Origin: an uncultured Clostridia bacterium
Lineage (GTDB): Bacteria > Bacillota > Clostridia > Oscillospirales > Acutalibacteraceae
DNA: 5,749 bases
Direction: 5' to 3'
Assembly: GCA_945926705.1 (NCBI GenBank)
Contig: CAMEMA010000069.1
Coordinates: forward strand, 1-5,749
A model generated the notes under the pieces. That model made no database searches. It had not been told where the DNA came from and saw only the letters and a program-made list of their open reading frames with translations. The position numbers were made by a program, and so were the translations under genes. Below are positions 1 through 5,573 of the stretch, one piece after another (the stretch's first letter is position 1; each line of letters starts with the position of its first letter).

Positions 1-186
1 GTCACATCCCGCTCCGTTGACTTTTATTCCGAAACGTTTTAATTGACGTTCATAAGCATCGAGATTTTCCATAGGTGTACCTTTATAATTTTCAGAAGGA
101 TCAAGCTCTTCCAAAACCTGAGTAAATCCTTTTCCGCTTACGGAATACATACCTTTTTCGAGTTTTATTGAGTCACAATATGCCAT
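1..186 (-). CDS. Phage major capsid protein, N-terminal 62 codons (partial)
   Basis: This is the start of the shell subunit that assembles into the icosahedral head. The ATG at 184-186 has a good SD, CGGAGG at 196-201, with 9 bases of spacing. It lies 17 bases after the stop of the protease/scaffold gene. The visible residues include a GKGFTQVLEELDPSENY segment (18-34) and a DAYERQLKRFGIKV segment (43-56). From memory these resemble the N-termini of major capsid proteins in prophages of gut and environmental Clostridia. Position agrees: directly after portal and protease/scaffold. The reading frame is open to the window edge, so the bulk of the HK97-type fold is not visible. An alternative would be a small head decoration protein, but the sequence resemblance and gene order favour capsid. 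Confidence 0.75.
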   Translation of the reverse strand, partial: MAYCDSIKLEKGMYSVSGKGFTQVLEELDPSENYKGTPMENLDAYERQLKRFGIKVNGAGCD

Positions 187-203
187 AATTATATTCCTCC
201 GTT

Positions 204-551
204 TTATATTTTAAATTGATTGTTTGAATTTTTTAATGAGTCGGTGTTTTCCGAGATTAGCTGAGGCTTTGATGGAATTAAGTTTGAAATTTTGGATTTG
301 AAACTGTCTCGAAAGGATTTAAGTTCTTCTATACTTAATTTTTCGGAAACACTTTTCATAAGATTTGAACTTATTTCCGGCTGAACCATAGCAGAAAGTT
401 TGACTACTTCATTTTTAAGTTCTTCCTTGTAGAAAGCTCCAATTTCGGCTTTTTTACGGAGTGAATCCATAAATTTAAGAAGCTTTTGAGATTGCTCGGA
501 GCTTAAAGTTACTGGATTTTCAGAATTTAAACTTTTTAATATATCTTCCAT
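204..551 (-). CDS. Candidate nested scaffold protein, in frame within the protease gene
   Basis: An in-frame ATG at 549-551 corresponds to Met217 of the longer protein. It would give a separate 115-residue product identical to the C-terminal tail. It starts MEDILKSLNSENPVTLS, followed by helix-prone, charged stretches (about residues 18-60 and 70-90) and a Ser/Asn-rich end. The SD GGAGGTGAT (558-566), 6 bases upstream of the ATG, is the longest match to the 16S tail in the window. In phage lambda the scaffold Nu3 is made exactly this way, from an internal in-frame start inside protease gene C. Scaffold supply in excess of protease would be expected. This is inference from the initiation signal; only protein data can show that the short form is made. 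Confidence 0.5.
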   Translation of the reverse strand: MEDILKSLNSENPVTLSSEQSQKLLKFMDSLRKKAEIGAFYKEELKNEVVKLSAMVQPEISSNLMKSVSEKLSIEELKSFRDSFKSKISNLIPSKPQLISENTDSLKNSNNQFKI

Positions 552-1199
552 TTTTATATCACCTCCGTTCCGTGTTGGGATAAAGGACTTTATAACACCT
601 GCTTCGCGTTGTGCAGGTACTGCGACAAAAGACCATTCATAAGCATCCGTAGGATTGTCCAAAATTATGTAACAAAGTTTTGATATACCATCTTTTTTAT
701 ATAGATTACCTTTTATGTGAGAACACGACTCCTTTGCCACATCTTTTCCGCAAATAGAGCAAATTTTTTTGGAAACAAGACAGCCGACGCTGACTTCCTT
801 TTTTATTCCGGAATCTATTTCCAGAATGATATCTTTGTTTTTGTCTGATTTTGGCATATAAGCTTTTGCTACTAATCTTTTATAGGGTTCATTTAGTTTG
901 TTAAATTTTTTTTCAACAAATTCTGTTTTACATGTGAAAATTCTTGCCGTTTGATTTTCGCTTGATGCTTGGTGGTCTATAATTCCGGTTTTTCCAATGT
1001 AAAGTTCTGCAAGTTTTTCTAAAGATTTATTTGAAAACTTTTCATTTTCTCTGTCAATTTCGTTGTCGCACAGTACAACGTTGAAGGTATAAATCTCATC
1101 TTTGGTAAGATTTCTTCTTGTAAATTTATTGATAAGAACTAATTCCTCATCAGATATTTTGGATTCTGATTTGTTTTTTACCACATATCCGTCTTTCAT
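204..1199 (-). CDS. Capsid maturation protease (XkdF/prohead-protease type) with C-terminal scaffold-like region
   Basis: The predicted protein has 331 residues. I start it at the ATG 1197-1199 because AAGGAGG (1207-1213) sits 7 bases upstream. The open frame runs on to an ATG at 1250, but that start lacks such a site and would overlap the portal gene. Residues 38-200 look like a phage head protease domain. NVVLCDNEIDRENEKF (40-55) is the first strand, and the GIIDH segment gives a candidate catalytic His76. KKEVSVG (133-139) gives a candidate nucleophile Ser137, and YEWSFVAVPAQ (187-197) closes the domain. Between the last two lies CxxC-x8-CxH (Cys147, Cys150, Cys159, His161), a probable zinc site. 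Residues 217-331 are Lys/Glu/Ser-rich and predicted helical, like a scaffold. Such enzymes cleave scaffold and capsid N-termini inside the prohead. Assigning the catalytic residues is inference by analogy with herpesvirus/HK97-type proteases. Confidence 0.8.
   Translation of the reverse strand: MKDGYVVKNKSESKISDEELVLINKFTRRNLTKDEIYTFNVVLCDNEIDRENEKFSNKSLEKLAELYIGKTGIIDHQASSENQTARIFTCKTEFVEKKFNKLNEPYKRLVAKAYMPKSDKNKDIILEIDSGIKKEVSVGCLVSKKICSICGKDVAKESCSHIKGNLYKKDGISKLCYIILDNPTDAYEWSFVAVPAQREAGVIKSFIPTRNGGDIKMEDILKSLNSENPVTLSSEQSQKLLKFMDSLRKKAEIGAFYKEELKNEVVKLSAMVQPEISSNLMKSVSEKLSIEELKSFRDSFKSKISNLIPSKPQLISENTDSLKNSNNQFKI
558..566 (-). promoter_or_regulatory. Strong internal ribosome binding site in the protease gene
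   Basis: On the minus strand this reads GGAGGTGAT, a 9-base perfect complement to the 3' tail of 16S rRNA. It is followed by six A/T-rich bases and an ATG at 551. It falls in the linker between protease and scaffold-like regions, where it encodes part of an Asn-Gly-Gly-Asp linker. The fit of spacing, start codon and domain boundary argues that it is a real initiation site and not chance. Confidence 0.6.
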
Positions 1200-1206
1200 T
1201 TGTTTT

Positions 1207-1213
1207 CCTCCTT
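1207..1213 (-). promoter_or_regulatory. Ribosome binding site that fixes the protease start
   Basis: The minus strand reads AAGGAGG, 7 bases before the ATG at 1197-1199. It lies inside the 19-base gap after the portal stop (1219-1221). It therefore selects 1199 over the upstream ATG at 1250, which would overlap the portal gene by 32 bases. Confidence 0.85.
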
Positions 1214-1218
1214 GTTTT

Positions 1219-2370
1219 TTAAATTTTTTCCAGACGTTGTTCAATTTCAAGTGCTTTGGCGTTTGTGAGTCTGGTGTTGGCTATTTGAAGTTGATCTTTG
1301 AGGTCGATTGTATTCCAAACTATTTTGTATTCTGTCTGAATTCCATTAATCATGAGAAAAGTATCACATATTTTTTTAATTACAGGATTTAAAAGTCTGC
1401 GATAAGATTCAAGTTCACTACTCAGTATTTCGGCTTGTTGAGTTGACATTGTCTCCGTCGTCGACCAATTAAGACCCAGTAAAAAAGGCGGGATGGACAG
1501 TTTGCTCACTATTTGTTCCAACATTTGTCTCACAGGTACTTGACTGTCCATTATTGGATTGTCTGCTCCTATAACTTTAATGCTTACATCGCCTATAGTA
1601 ATGAAATCGCTGGGAGTAATTGAATTTTGCATTGCTTTACTCCATTCAGATGCAATTTGAGTTGCCCTTTCACGTGAATAAGCTCTGTCTCCCGTTTCAC
1701 CGGTAGGTTTATATGTTACAGCAAACCGTATATTTCCTAAACGTTCCCAGTTAATGCCTATGCTGTGGTATATTTTAAGTAAAATATTGCTTATAAAGGG
1801 GAGTCCTTTCATTATAGAATTACCATAAATATACCCCGGATCTGGATTTAAAGTGGAAATAAGTATTAATTCCGGATATTTTACCGAGTCATAGGTACCA
1901 TCATTGTTTTTAATAAATATTTCCAGTTTTAGTGGATTTTTACCACATCTTAACTCAACGTTTGAAAGAGAAGAATTATAAAGTGCGGCTATGTTTTCAC
2001 CATCTGAGTCCAATACTATTTCTCCAACGGCGGTTCCATATGTAAGTAACTGATTAAGGTGAGAAAGAATGAAGTTATTTGCATTTTTACTGCAAGAGTT
2101 TACTTGTATGTTTGTTATAAAATTGTCAATTTGTTTTTCTATTGCTTTATCTTCGCACTCTATTCTGAATTCTCCCGTAAGTCTTAAAATTTTAGAAATG
2201 GCGGCATCTATAACCGGTACGGATTCTTTTAGTGTTTTGTATAGTTTAATTTCAGGATTTGAAAGACCGTTGTATTTTTCGAGTATAGAAAAGGGATAAT
2301 GGTGTCTGCACACTGAGGGTGCGGTTTGAACTGCTGCAGGAACGGATTTTTTCTTTTTAAAAAATTTCAC
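1219..2370 (-). CDS. Phage portal protein
   Basis: The portal forms the dodecameric channel at one vertex of the prohead, through which TerL pumps DNA and to which the tail connector attaches. I choose a GTG start (2368-2370) because AAAGGAG at 2378-2384 lies 7 bases upstream. The open frame continues to an ATG at 2427, which would overlap terL and lacks a comparable site. The predicted 383 residues begin with a basic stretch (KFFKKKK). Residues 50-65 (SVPVIDAAISKILRLT) resemble the N-terminal portal helix. NPDPGYIYGNSIMKGLPFI (175-193) and the helix ending in LSIPPFLLGL (291-300) are typical portal landmarks, and a Gln- and Glu-rich helical crown follows (310-383). It is a little shorter than many portals (about 430-500 residues) but shows no break. 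Gene order between terL and protease supports the call. Confidence 0.9.
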   Translation of the reverse strand: MKFFKKKKSVPAAVQTAPSVCRHHYPFSILEKYNGLSNPEIKLYKTLKESVPVIDAAISKILRLTGEFRIECEDKAIEKQIDNFITNIQVNSCSKNANNFILSHLNQLLTYGTAVGEIVLDSDGENIAALYNSSLSNVELRCGKNPLKLEIFIKNNDGTYDSVKYPELILISTLNPDPGYIYGNSIMKGLPFISNILLKIYHSIGINWERLGNIRFAVTYKPTGETGDRAYSRERATQIASEWSKAMQNSITPSDFITIGDVSIKVIGADNPIMDSQVPVRQMLEQIVSKLSIPPFLLGLNWSTTETMSTQQAEILSSELESYRRLLNPVIKKICDTFLMINGIQTEYKIVWNTIDLKDQLQIANTRLTNAKALEIEQRLEKI

Positions 2371-2377
2371 TTTTACA

Positions 2378-2384
2378 CTCCTTT
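2378..2384 (-). promoter_or_regulatory. Ribosome binding site that fixes the portal start at GTG
   Basis: The minus strand reads AAAGGAG, whose last base is 7 bases from the GTG at 2368-2370. It overlaps the first base of the window copy of the terL stop (TAA at 2384-2386). Termination of terL therefore places ribosomes directly at the portal start, which suggests translational coupling. Confidence 0.75.
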
Positions 2385-3634
2385 TATCTTTGGGCGACCA
2401 AAGCGAAGAAATAGTCGTCATTGGCATCCATTATTGTACTTACAAAATACCTTATATCATCCATTGCGTGGTCATTTTCTTTGATTGGAGCATCTTTATT
2501 TCCGGTGTCGTTCCAACGGTATAAAGAAAATTCACGTATAGAATTGGTACAATTTTTGCATATTTTAATTTCTCCTTTCTTAAGAGCTGAGGAAACACTT
2601 TTTATTCCGTCTGTGACATTATTTTTTGCGGGAATAACTTTTATATTTCCGTAGCGTCTTATAAGAGTTATAAAACTTGCAGCCGATGGGTCGACTGTCA
2701 TTAAATCAACGGATTTATTTTCCGTCATTTTACATATTTGCCGATAATGTTCTTCATCGGTTCTTGTTTCACCTTCTTTTCTGGAATCATAATAATACTC
2801 ATCTATTCGATACCATATTCCGTCAAGCTCACCCCAAAGGCCGCATGAAGTGGGATTTACTATTCCGTAGTCACAGGATAGTGCATAACGTGAAAATTGT
2901 CCTTTAGGTAAATCGTAAAAATAAGAATTGTTGCTCATATACGGATAGATAAGCCCTTCTGCCGCTACCCATTTTCCTTCTATAAATCTCTGATAAAAAT
3001 TTCCGGTATATAGTCTTTTATAACGAGATTTCATAGTTTCTGAGAGCGATGGATTATCATTCATAGTGAAGTGCAGATACAAAGCATTTCTAATCTTGTT
3101 TTTCATTATCCATTCTCTGTAAAACCAATGACCGGGATATTCGGGATTGCAGTTAAACCAAAATTTCGAGCCGGATATCGAACATCGTGCCAGAGCTTGT
3201 TCTACAAAAGATCTTGGCATTAAAGCTACTTCATCGAATAAAACGCCGGATAAGGTCATCCCTTGTATCAGAGAAGCAGAGGATTCATCCCTACCTCCAA
3301 ACATATAAAAAAGATTAGTTCGTCCGTTAAAGGATATTTCTATAAGATTTTCAGAATTCTTTTGGCGGTATTTAAATCCCATGCTTTCGATAATCGGAAT
3401 TATGGGTGTTACTAAGTTTCTTTTTAGCGAACGTATTGTTTTTCCGCAAAAAGCAAAAGCAGAACCATTAAATTTGTAAAAAGCCCAGAGAATAAACGAT
3501 ATAGACATGCAAAGCGTTTTTCCGCTTCTTATCGAGCCGTCGCAGATTATAGCATCGAATTTTTCGTATTTTGAGCCGTGAACCCACCACGTCAGTGCTA
3601 TTATTTGTTTTTCGGAAAAATTTTTTATTTCCAT
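2384..3634 (-). CDS. terL: Phage terminase large subunit (packaging ATPase and nuclease)
   Basis: This motor protein uses ATP to push DNA through the portal, and it cuts the concatemer. It has 416 residues, a normal length. The N-terminal ATPase has Walker A GSIRSGKT (33-40), Walker B VLFDE (131-135) with catalytic Glu135, and a coupling segment around NCNP (161-164). The C-terminal RNase H-like nuclease shows its acidic metal-binding set: Asp255 in SCDYG, Asp315 in TVDPS, and Asp392/393 in HAMDDIRYF. All key residues are present, so the enzyme looks functional. The ATG follows the terS stop without a gap (TAAATG), and GGAG at 3641-3644 lies 6 bases upstream inside the end of terS. This implies coupled synthesis of the two subunits. 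The sequence resembles PBSX XtmB/Terminase_3-Terminase_6 type proteins, but the exact subfamily needs a profile search. Confidence 0.95.
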   Translation of the reverse strand: MEIKNFSEKQIIALTWWVHGSKYEKFDAIICDGSIRSGKTLCMSISFILWAFYKFNGSAFAFCGKTIRSLKRNLVTPIIPIIESMGFKYRQKNSENLIEISFNGRTNLFYMFGGRDESSASLIQGMTLSGVLFDEVALMPRSFVEQALARCSISGSKFWFNCNPEYPGHWFYREWIMKNKIRNALYLHFTMNDNPSLSETMKSRYKRLYTGNFYQRFIEGKWVAAEGLIYPYMSNNSYFYDLPKGQFSRYALSCDYGIVNPTSCGLWGELDGIWYRIDEYYYDSRKEGETRTDEEHYRQICKMTENKSVDLMTVDPSAASFITLIRRYGNIKVIPAKNNVTDGIKSVSSALKKGEIKICKNCTNSIREFSLYRWNDTGNKDAPIKENDHAMDDIRYFVSTIMDANDDYFFALVAQR

Positions 3635-4144
3635 TTATTTCTCCGTTTGAGTCTTTTTAGATAATTCTGAATTTTCTATGCTCTTTTCCAATACGTGGTA
3701 AAATGGTTCGCTGTCATTTTTTGAAATTTCATTTTTATCTTCCAATTTTTGAAGAGCCTGAATTCTGTCAAAGAATTTAATTTCCATACCTCCGTCTTTG
3801 GATTTTTTAATGGAAGATATGTTAAATAAATTCATTTTGGAAAATTTTGCAGATTTTAAGTTTTCCGCAAACAAAAGTTTTATACAGTCTGAAATATTTC
3901 CAAATGCAAGACGCTCATATCCAAGTAAAGCTTTAAATGCTAAGTTTTTTTTCTTTTCCTTATATAGATTTTCTATAGTTTGAATTATTGATTCTTTAGC
4001 CAAAAAAGCTGCAGCTTTTTTTTGAGGATTATTTTTGTATCCCGCAACTTTTGCGGCTTCTTTGGGATTTCCGGTTTCTACGTAGTATTTGCAGAATGTT
4101 GTTTCTTTTTTTGTCAAAGCTTTTTTTGTTTTTGATTTAGCCAT
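3635..4144 (-). CDS. terS: Phage terminase small subunit (DNA recognition)
   Basis: TerS binds the phage packaging site as a ring and recruits TerL. The 169-residue protein opens with a basic stretch and then LTKKETTFCKYYVETGNPKEAAKVAGY (10-36), the hallmark helix-turn-helix region of the Terminase_2 family. Two helices (41-65 and 67-95) suited to oligomerisation follow, then a segment with DGGMEIKFFDRIQALQKLED (117-136). In this family that region precedes the TerL-contacting tail. Length is typical. The start is secure: AGGAGGT at 4150-4156 stands 5 bases before the ATG. It is the first gene of the visible phage operon. The Lys-rich, charged tail has no clear motif. Confidence 0.93.
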   Translation of the reverse strand: MAKSKTKKALTKKETTFCKYYVETGNPKEAAKVAGYKNNPQKKAAAFLAKESIIQTIENLYKEKKKNLAFKALLGYERLAFGNISDCIKLLFAENLKSAKFSKMNLFNISSIKKSKDGGMEIKFFDRIQALQKLEDKNEISKNDSEPFYHVLEKSIENSELSKKTQTEK

Positions 4145-4220
4145 TATTTACCTCCTATAAAATTTAGTGATTATATATTTCGTCAAAAAACGACTTGTTT
4201 TTGCATAATTCAAGGCAACT
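4145..4220 (-). other. Upstream region of the phage operon; no convincing promoter
   Basis: Only about 76 bases separate the terS start from the T-tract of the upstream terminator. Any operon promoter without readthrough must lie here. The minus strand has a perfect -10 hexamer TATAAT (4170-4175), but the -35 position (ACAAGT at 4193-4198) is poor for the housekeeping sigma factor. Activation by a phage late regulator, a minor sigma factor, or readthrough from upstream would all fit. There is also a short hairpin-forming stretch with six A/T and G/C pairs (C followed by five A at 4184-4189, five T followed by G at 4198-4203). Its role is unknown. Confidence 0.35.
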
Positions 4221-4264
4221 AAAAAAATAAAACAGTAAAAATCTTAAATTAAAGATTCCTACTG
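4221..4264 (-). terminator. Rho-independent terminator of the YtxH-like gene
   Basis: On the minus strand CAGTAGGAATCTT (4264-4252) pairs with AAGATTTTTACTG (4245-4233) over 13 consecutive positions, including two G-U pairs, around a 6-base loop. The tract TTTTATTTTTTT follows (4232-4221). It lies 46 bases after the stop of the 4310-4564 gene and points away from it. On the plus strand the G-U positions become A/C mismatches and no T-tract follows, so it acts in one direction only. It separates host transcription from the phage operon. Confidence 0.88.
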
Positions 4265-4309
4265 CTTATTTATGATGGTGTATTAAGTTTATAGAAATTA
4301 TCCGGTTAT

Positions 4310-4564
4310 TCAGTCTTTGTTTCCCATTCCAATGGTGGATTTAATACCGGACTGAATGTTTTGAGCTGTGCTTTGTACAGTATTTTGAACATCTTTTACC
4401 ATTTTACGTGCTTTGCATTGTAACCATTTATCACGGTCGTAGAAATACATCAAAACCATTCCGGCTGCGCTTCCTATTACTATTCCTGCCATTACGAGTT
4501 TCAAAATTCCGCAAAATTTGCTACATACACAGTCATGATGCAATTCATGAGATTCTCCGCACAT
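4310..4564 (-). CDS. Small YtxH-like single-span membrane protein
   Basis: The protein has 84 residues. Its N-terminus (1-18) is rich in Cys and His (Cys2, His6, His9, His10, Cys12, Cys14, Cys18). Next comes one membrane segment, about 19-41, with a GIVIGSAAGMVLMYFY core. An amphipathic, Gln/Thr/Lys-rich helix (about 48-76) follows. Small size plus a Gly/Ala-rich membrane helix and a long polar helix is the layout of YtxH-type proteins, a poorly characterised Firmicute group. No enzymatic motif is seen. The Cys/His cluster is unusual for that group and might bind a metal. SD AAAGGAG (4574-4580) lies 9 bases before the ATG. The gene is divergent from yunB, ends at its own terminator, and is more likely a host gene than part of the phage operon. 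Confidence 0.7.
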   Translation of the reverse strand: MCGESHELHHDCVCSKFCGILKLVMAGIVIGSAAGMVLMYFYDRDKWLQCKARKMVKDVQNTVQSTAQNIQSGIKSTIGMGNKD

Positions 4565-4591
4565 TTTTATCCTCTCCTTTAATATTATTAA

Positions 4592-4609
4592 ACGAATTTA
4601 TTAATTCGT
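4592..4609. repeat. Perfect inverted repeat between the divergent genes
   Basis: ACGAATT and AATTCGT are separated by TATT, giving 7-base perfect arms. It lies 28 bases upstream of the 4310-4564 start, with no T-tract on either side that would make it a terminator. It would cover the expected start point of the candidate minus-strand promoter, which makes an operator possible. The palindrome itself is seen; the operator role is inference. Confidence 0.5.
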
Positions 4610-4638
4610 CATATAATAATCATTCCCTAAAATCACAA
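4610..4638 (-). promoter_or_regulatory. Weak candidate promoter of the YtxH-like gene
   Basis: The minus strand has TTGTGA (4633-4638) and TATATG (4610-4615), spaced by 17 bases. Each matches the housekeeping consensus at only four of six positions. Placement is reasonable, giving a leader of roughly 40 bases. A different or regulated promoter is equally possible. Confidence 0.3.
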
Positions 4639-4699
4639 ATTTATAACAAATAGGATATATTGTATTAAATTATAATAATTTTTTCGGAGCTGATGGGGG

Positions 4700-5377
4700 T
4701 TGAATAAAGTTGCGTTAAAAAAATTAAAAATGAAGTTGATTATTTTTCTCTTAATTTTTGTTTTTATATTTATATTTTTTGATTTTCAGTTTCGTCCGAT
4801 GGTAAAAAGCGCATCGGCAAGTCAAGCAAGAGTAGTTGTAACCGATGTTGTCAATGAAGCAATTTTAGAAGATATGAAAAATAACGCATGCTATTATTCA
4901 GATATGGTAAATTTGGATAAAGATAAAGACGGTCAAGTTATTGCGGTATCCGTCAATATTGAAAAAATAAATAATCTTAAATCTCACATAAGTTTGCTCA
5001 TTCAGAAAAATTTTCAAAATTTAAAAAGTAAAAAAATTTTAATGGCCTTCGGAACATTGACAGGTTGGGAACTTTTAAATGGAAAAGGTCCGCATATTCC
5101 GATAAAAATCTCTGCTTCGGGAAGTGTTCATACCGATATTAAAAGTGATTTTTTAAATTCAGGAATAAATCAAACTCTTCATAGAATATATATATCGGTT
5201 GACACTAAAGTAAGTGTGACAATGCCTGGAGCTTCATGTGTTACTGAAATTGATACTAAGGTTTTAGCCGCAGAAACAGTTATAGTTGGGAAAGTTCCTA
5301 ATTTTTACGGCGGTTCGGCGCCATCAAGTAATTCAGGAGTGTGTGAAAATTCAAAGGATAAAAAATTAAATTCATAA
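4700..5377 (+). CDS. yunB: Sporulation protein YunB
   Basis: YunB is a membrane-anchored protein made in the mother cell under sigma-E in Bacillus subtilis and needed for efficient sporulation; its molecular role is unclear. The 225-residue protein has a basic N-terminus, one membrane segment (about 12-30), and an extracytoplasmic domain. Recognisable family landmarks are GTLTGWELLNGKGPHIPIKI (118-137), SGINQTLHRIYI (154-165) and AAETVIVGKVPNFY (190-203). The length is slightly below the about 250 residues of the Bacillus protein. I accept a TTG start because GGAG (4686-4689) precedes it by 10 bases. The next Met (residue 11) would cut into the basic lead of the membrane segment. The Ser/Asn-rich tail after 204 is probably disordered. 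No clear sigma-E promoter was found upstream. Confidence 0.93.
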   Translation: MNKVALKKLKMKLIIFLLIFVFIFIFFDFQFRPMVKSASASQARVVVTDVVNEAILEDMKNNACYYSDMVNLDKDKDGQVIAVSVNIEKINNLKSHISLLIQKNFQNLKSKKILMAFGTLTGWELLNGKGPHIPIKISASGSVHTDIKSDFLNSGINQTLHRIYISVDTKVSVTMPGASCVTEIDTKVLAAETVIVGKVPNFYGGSAPSSNSGVCENSKDKKLNS

Positions 5378-5406
5378 CAAAATTTTCAATTTCATTAAAT
5401 GGTTTA

Positions 5407-5444
5407 TTTAAAACATTATGTATTGTTTTAAAGTTTTATTTTTT
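5407..5444 (+). terminator. AT-rich intrinsic terminator after yunB
   Basis: TTTAAAACA (5407-5415) and TGTTTTAAA (5424-5432) form a perfect 9-base inverted repeat with an 8-base loop. It is followed by G and then TTTTATTTTTT (5434-5444). It begins 29 bases after the yunB stop and ends just before the greA -35 box. The stem is low in G+C, so termination may be partial. Confidence 0.65.
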
Positions 5445-5445
5445 C

Positions 5446-5475
5446 TTGACATTTGGTAAAATAACTTGTTATAAT
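5446..5475 (+). promoter_or_regulatory. greA promoter, housekeeping sigma factor, extended -10
   Basis: The box TTGACA (5446-5451) and the box TATAAT (5470-5475) are both perfect matches, with an 18-base spacer. A TG at 5467-5468, one base before the -10, makes it an extended -10 promoter. Transcription should begin near 5482 and give a leader of about 88 bases. The strength fits a constitutively expressed transcription factor. Confidence 0.88.
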
Positions 5476-5502
5476 TACATATTATAATTATAGGTTATAG
5501 AG

Positions 5503-5531
5503 TTCCCTCCCTCAAGTAAAGTGGGAGGGAA
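5503..5531 (+). promoter_or_regulatory. Perfect 9-bp hairpin in the greA leader
   Basis: TTCCCTCCC (5503-5511) pairs fully with GGGAGGGAA (5523-5531) around an 11-base loop. It begins about 20 bases after the predicted transcription start. G+C in the stem is far above its surroundings. No T-tract follows, so it is not an intrinsic terminator. Its 3' arm contains GGAGG (5524-5528), an SD-like element that the fold would hide. It may stabilise the 5' end of the mRNA or control translation. Confidence 0.6.
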
Positions 5532-5534
5532 AGT

Positions 5535-5573
5535 GTGTGGTATATTTTAATAAAATGGAGTGGAAATATTTGA
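5535..5573 (+). CDS. Possible 12-codon leader peptide upstream of greA
   Basis: A GTG at 5535-5537 opens a frame of 12 codons (reading VWYILIKWSGNI, or M at the first position). GGAGG (5524-5528) precedes it by 6 bases. Its TGA (5571-5573) overlaps the greA TTG (5570-5572), a typical coupled arrangement. Two Trp codons are notable in so short a peptide. Against it, the frame is short enough to arise by chance and its SD is part of a hairpin. This is inference only. Confidence 0.25.
   Translation: MWYILIKWSGNI

Larger units (their letters stand above)
1..4156 (-). mobile_element. Prophage or phage-like element, packaging and head module (runs off the left edge)
   Basis: Five consecutive minus-strand genes follow the canonical tailed-phage late order: terS, terL, portal, protease/scaffold, major capsid. 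Gaps are 0 to 19 bases and each gene has its own SD, so they form one transcription unit. The right limit is set only by the SD of terS. No integrase, repressor, tRNA or recognisable att repeat is seen between this module and the host-like gene at 4310-4564. The rest of the element (tail, lysis, any lysogeny genes) must lie left of base 1. Whether it is an inducible prophage, a remnant, or a PBSX-like or gene-transfer-agent-like particle cannot be decided from this window. Confidence 0.85.

Noticed and set aside
1200..1250. Longer protease start at ATG 1250
   Set aside because: It overlaps the portal gene by 32 bases and lacks an SD, while ATG 1199 has AAGGAGG at ideal spacing.
1102..1392. 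Plus-strand open frame opposite the portal/protease junction, and similar plus-strand frames over terL, terS and the YtxH-like gene
   Set aside because: They lack SD sites and recognisable domains and mirror real genes on the other strand.
2371..2427. Longer portal start at ATG 2427
   Set aside because: It runs into the terL coding region; GTG 2370 has AAAGGAG 7 bases upstream and starts right after the terL stop.
4157..4186. TTGACG (4181-4186) with a T/A-rich -10 at about 4157-4162 as terS promoter
   Set aside because: Transcription would begin within or after the terS SD, leaving no usable leader.
4610..4617. Plus-strand CATATAAT as a sigma-E -10 box for yunB
   Set aside because: It is close to the sigma-E -10 consensus, but no matching -35 occurs at the required 13-15 base distance and the region is so AT-rich that chance matches are expected.
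5483..5488. Second TATAAT downstream of the greA promoter
   Set aside because: It has no -35 at a workable distance and lies at the predicted start of transcription from the much better upstream promoter.
5503..5540. greA leader hairpin as an intrinsic terminator or attenuator
   Set aside because: The stem is followed by a G/T-rich stretch, not a run of T.
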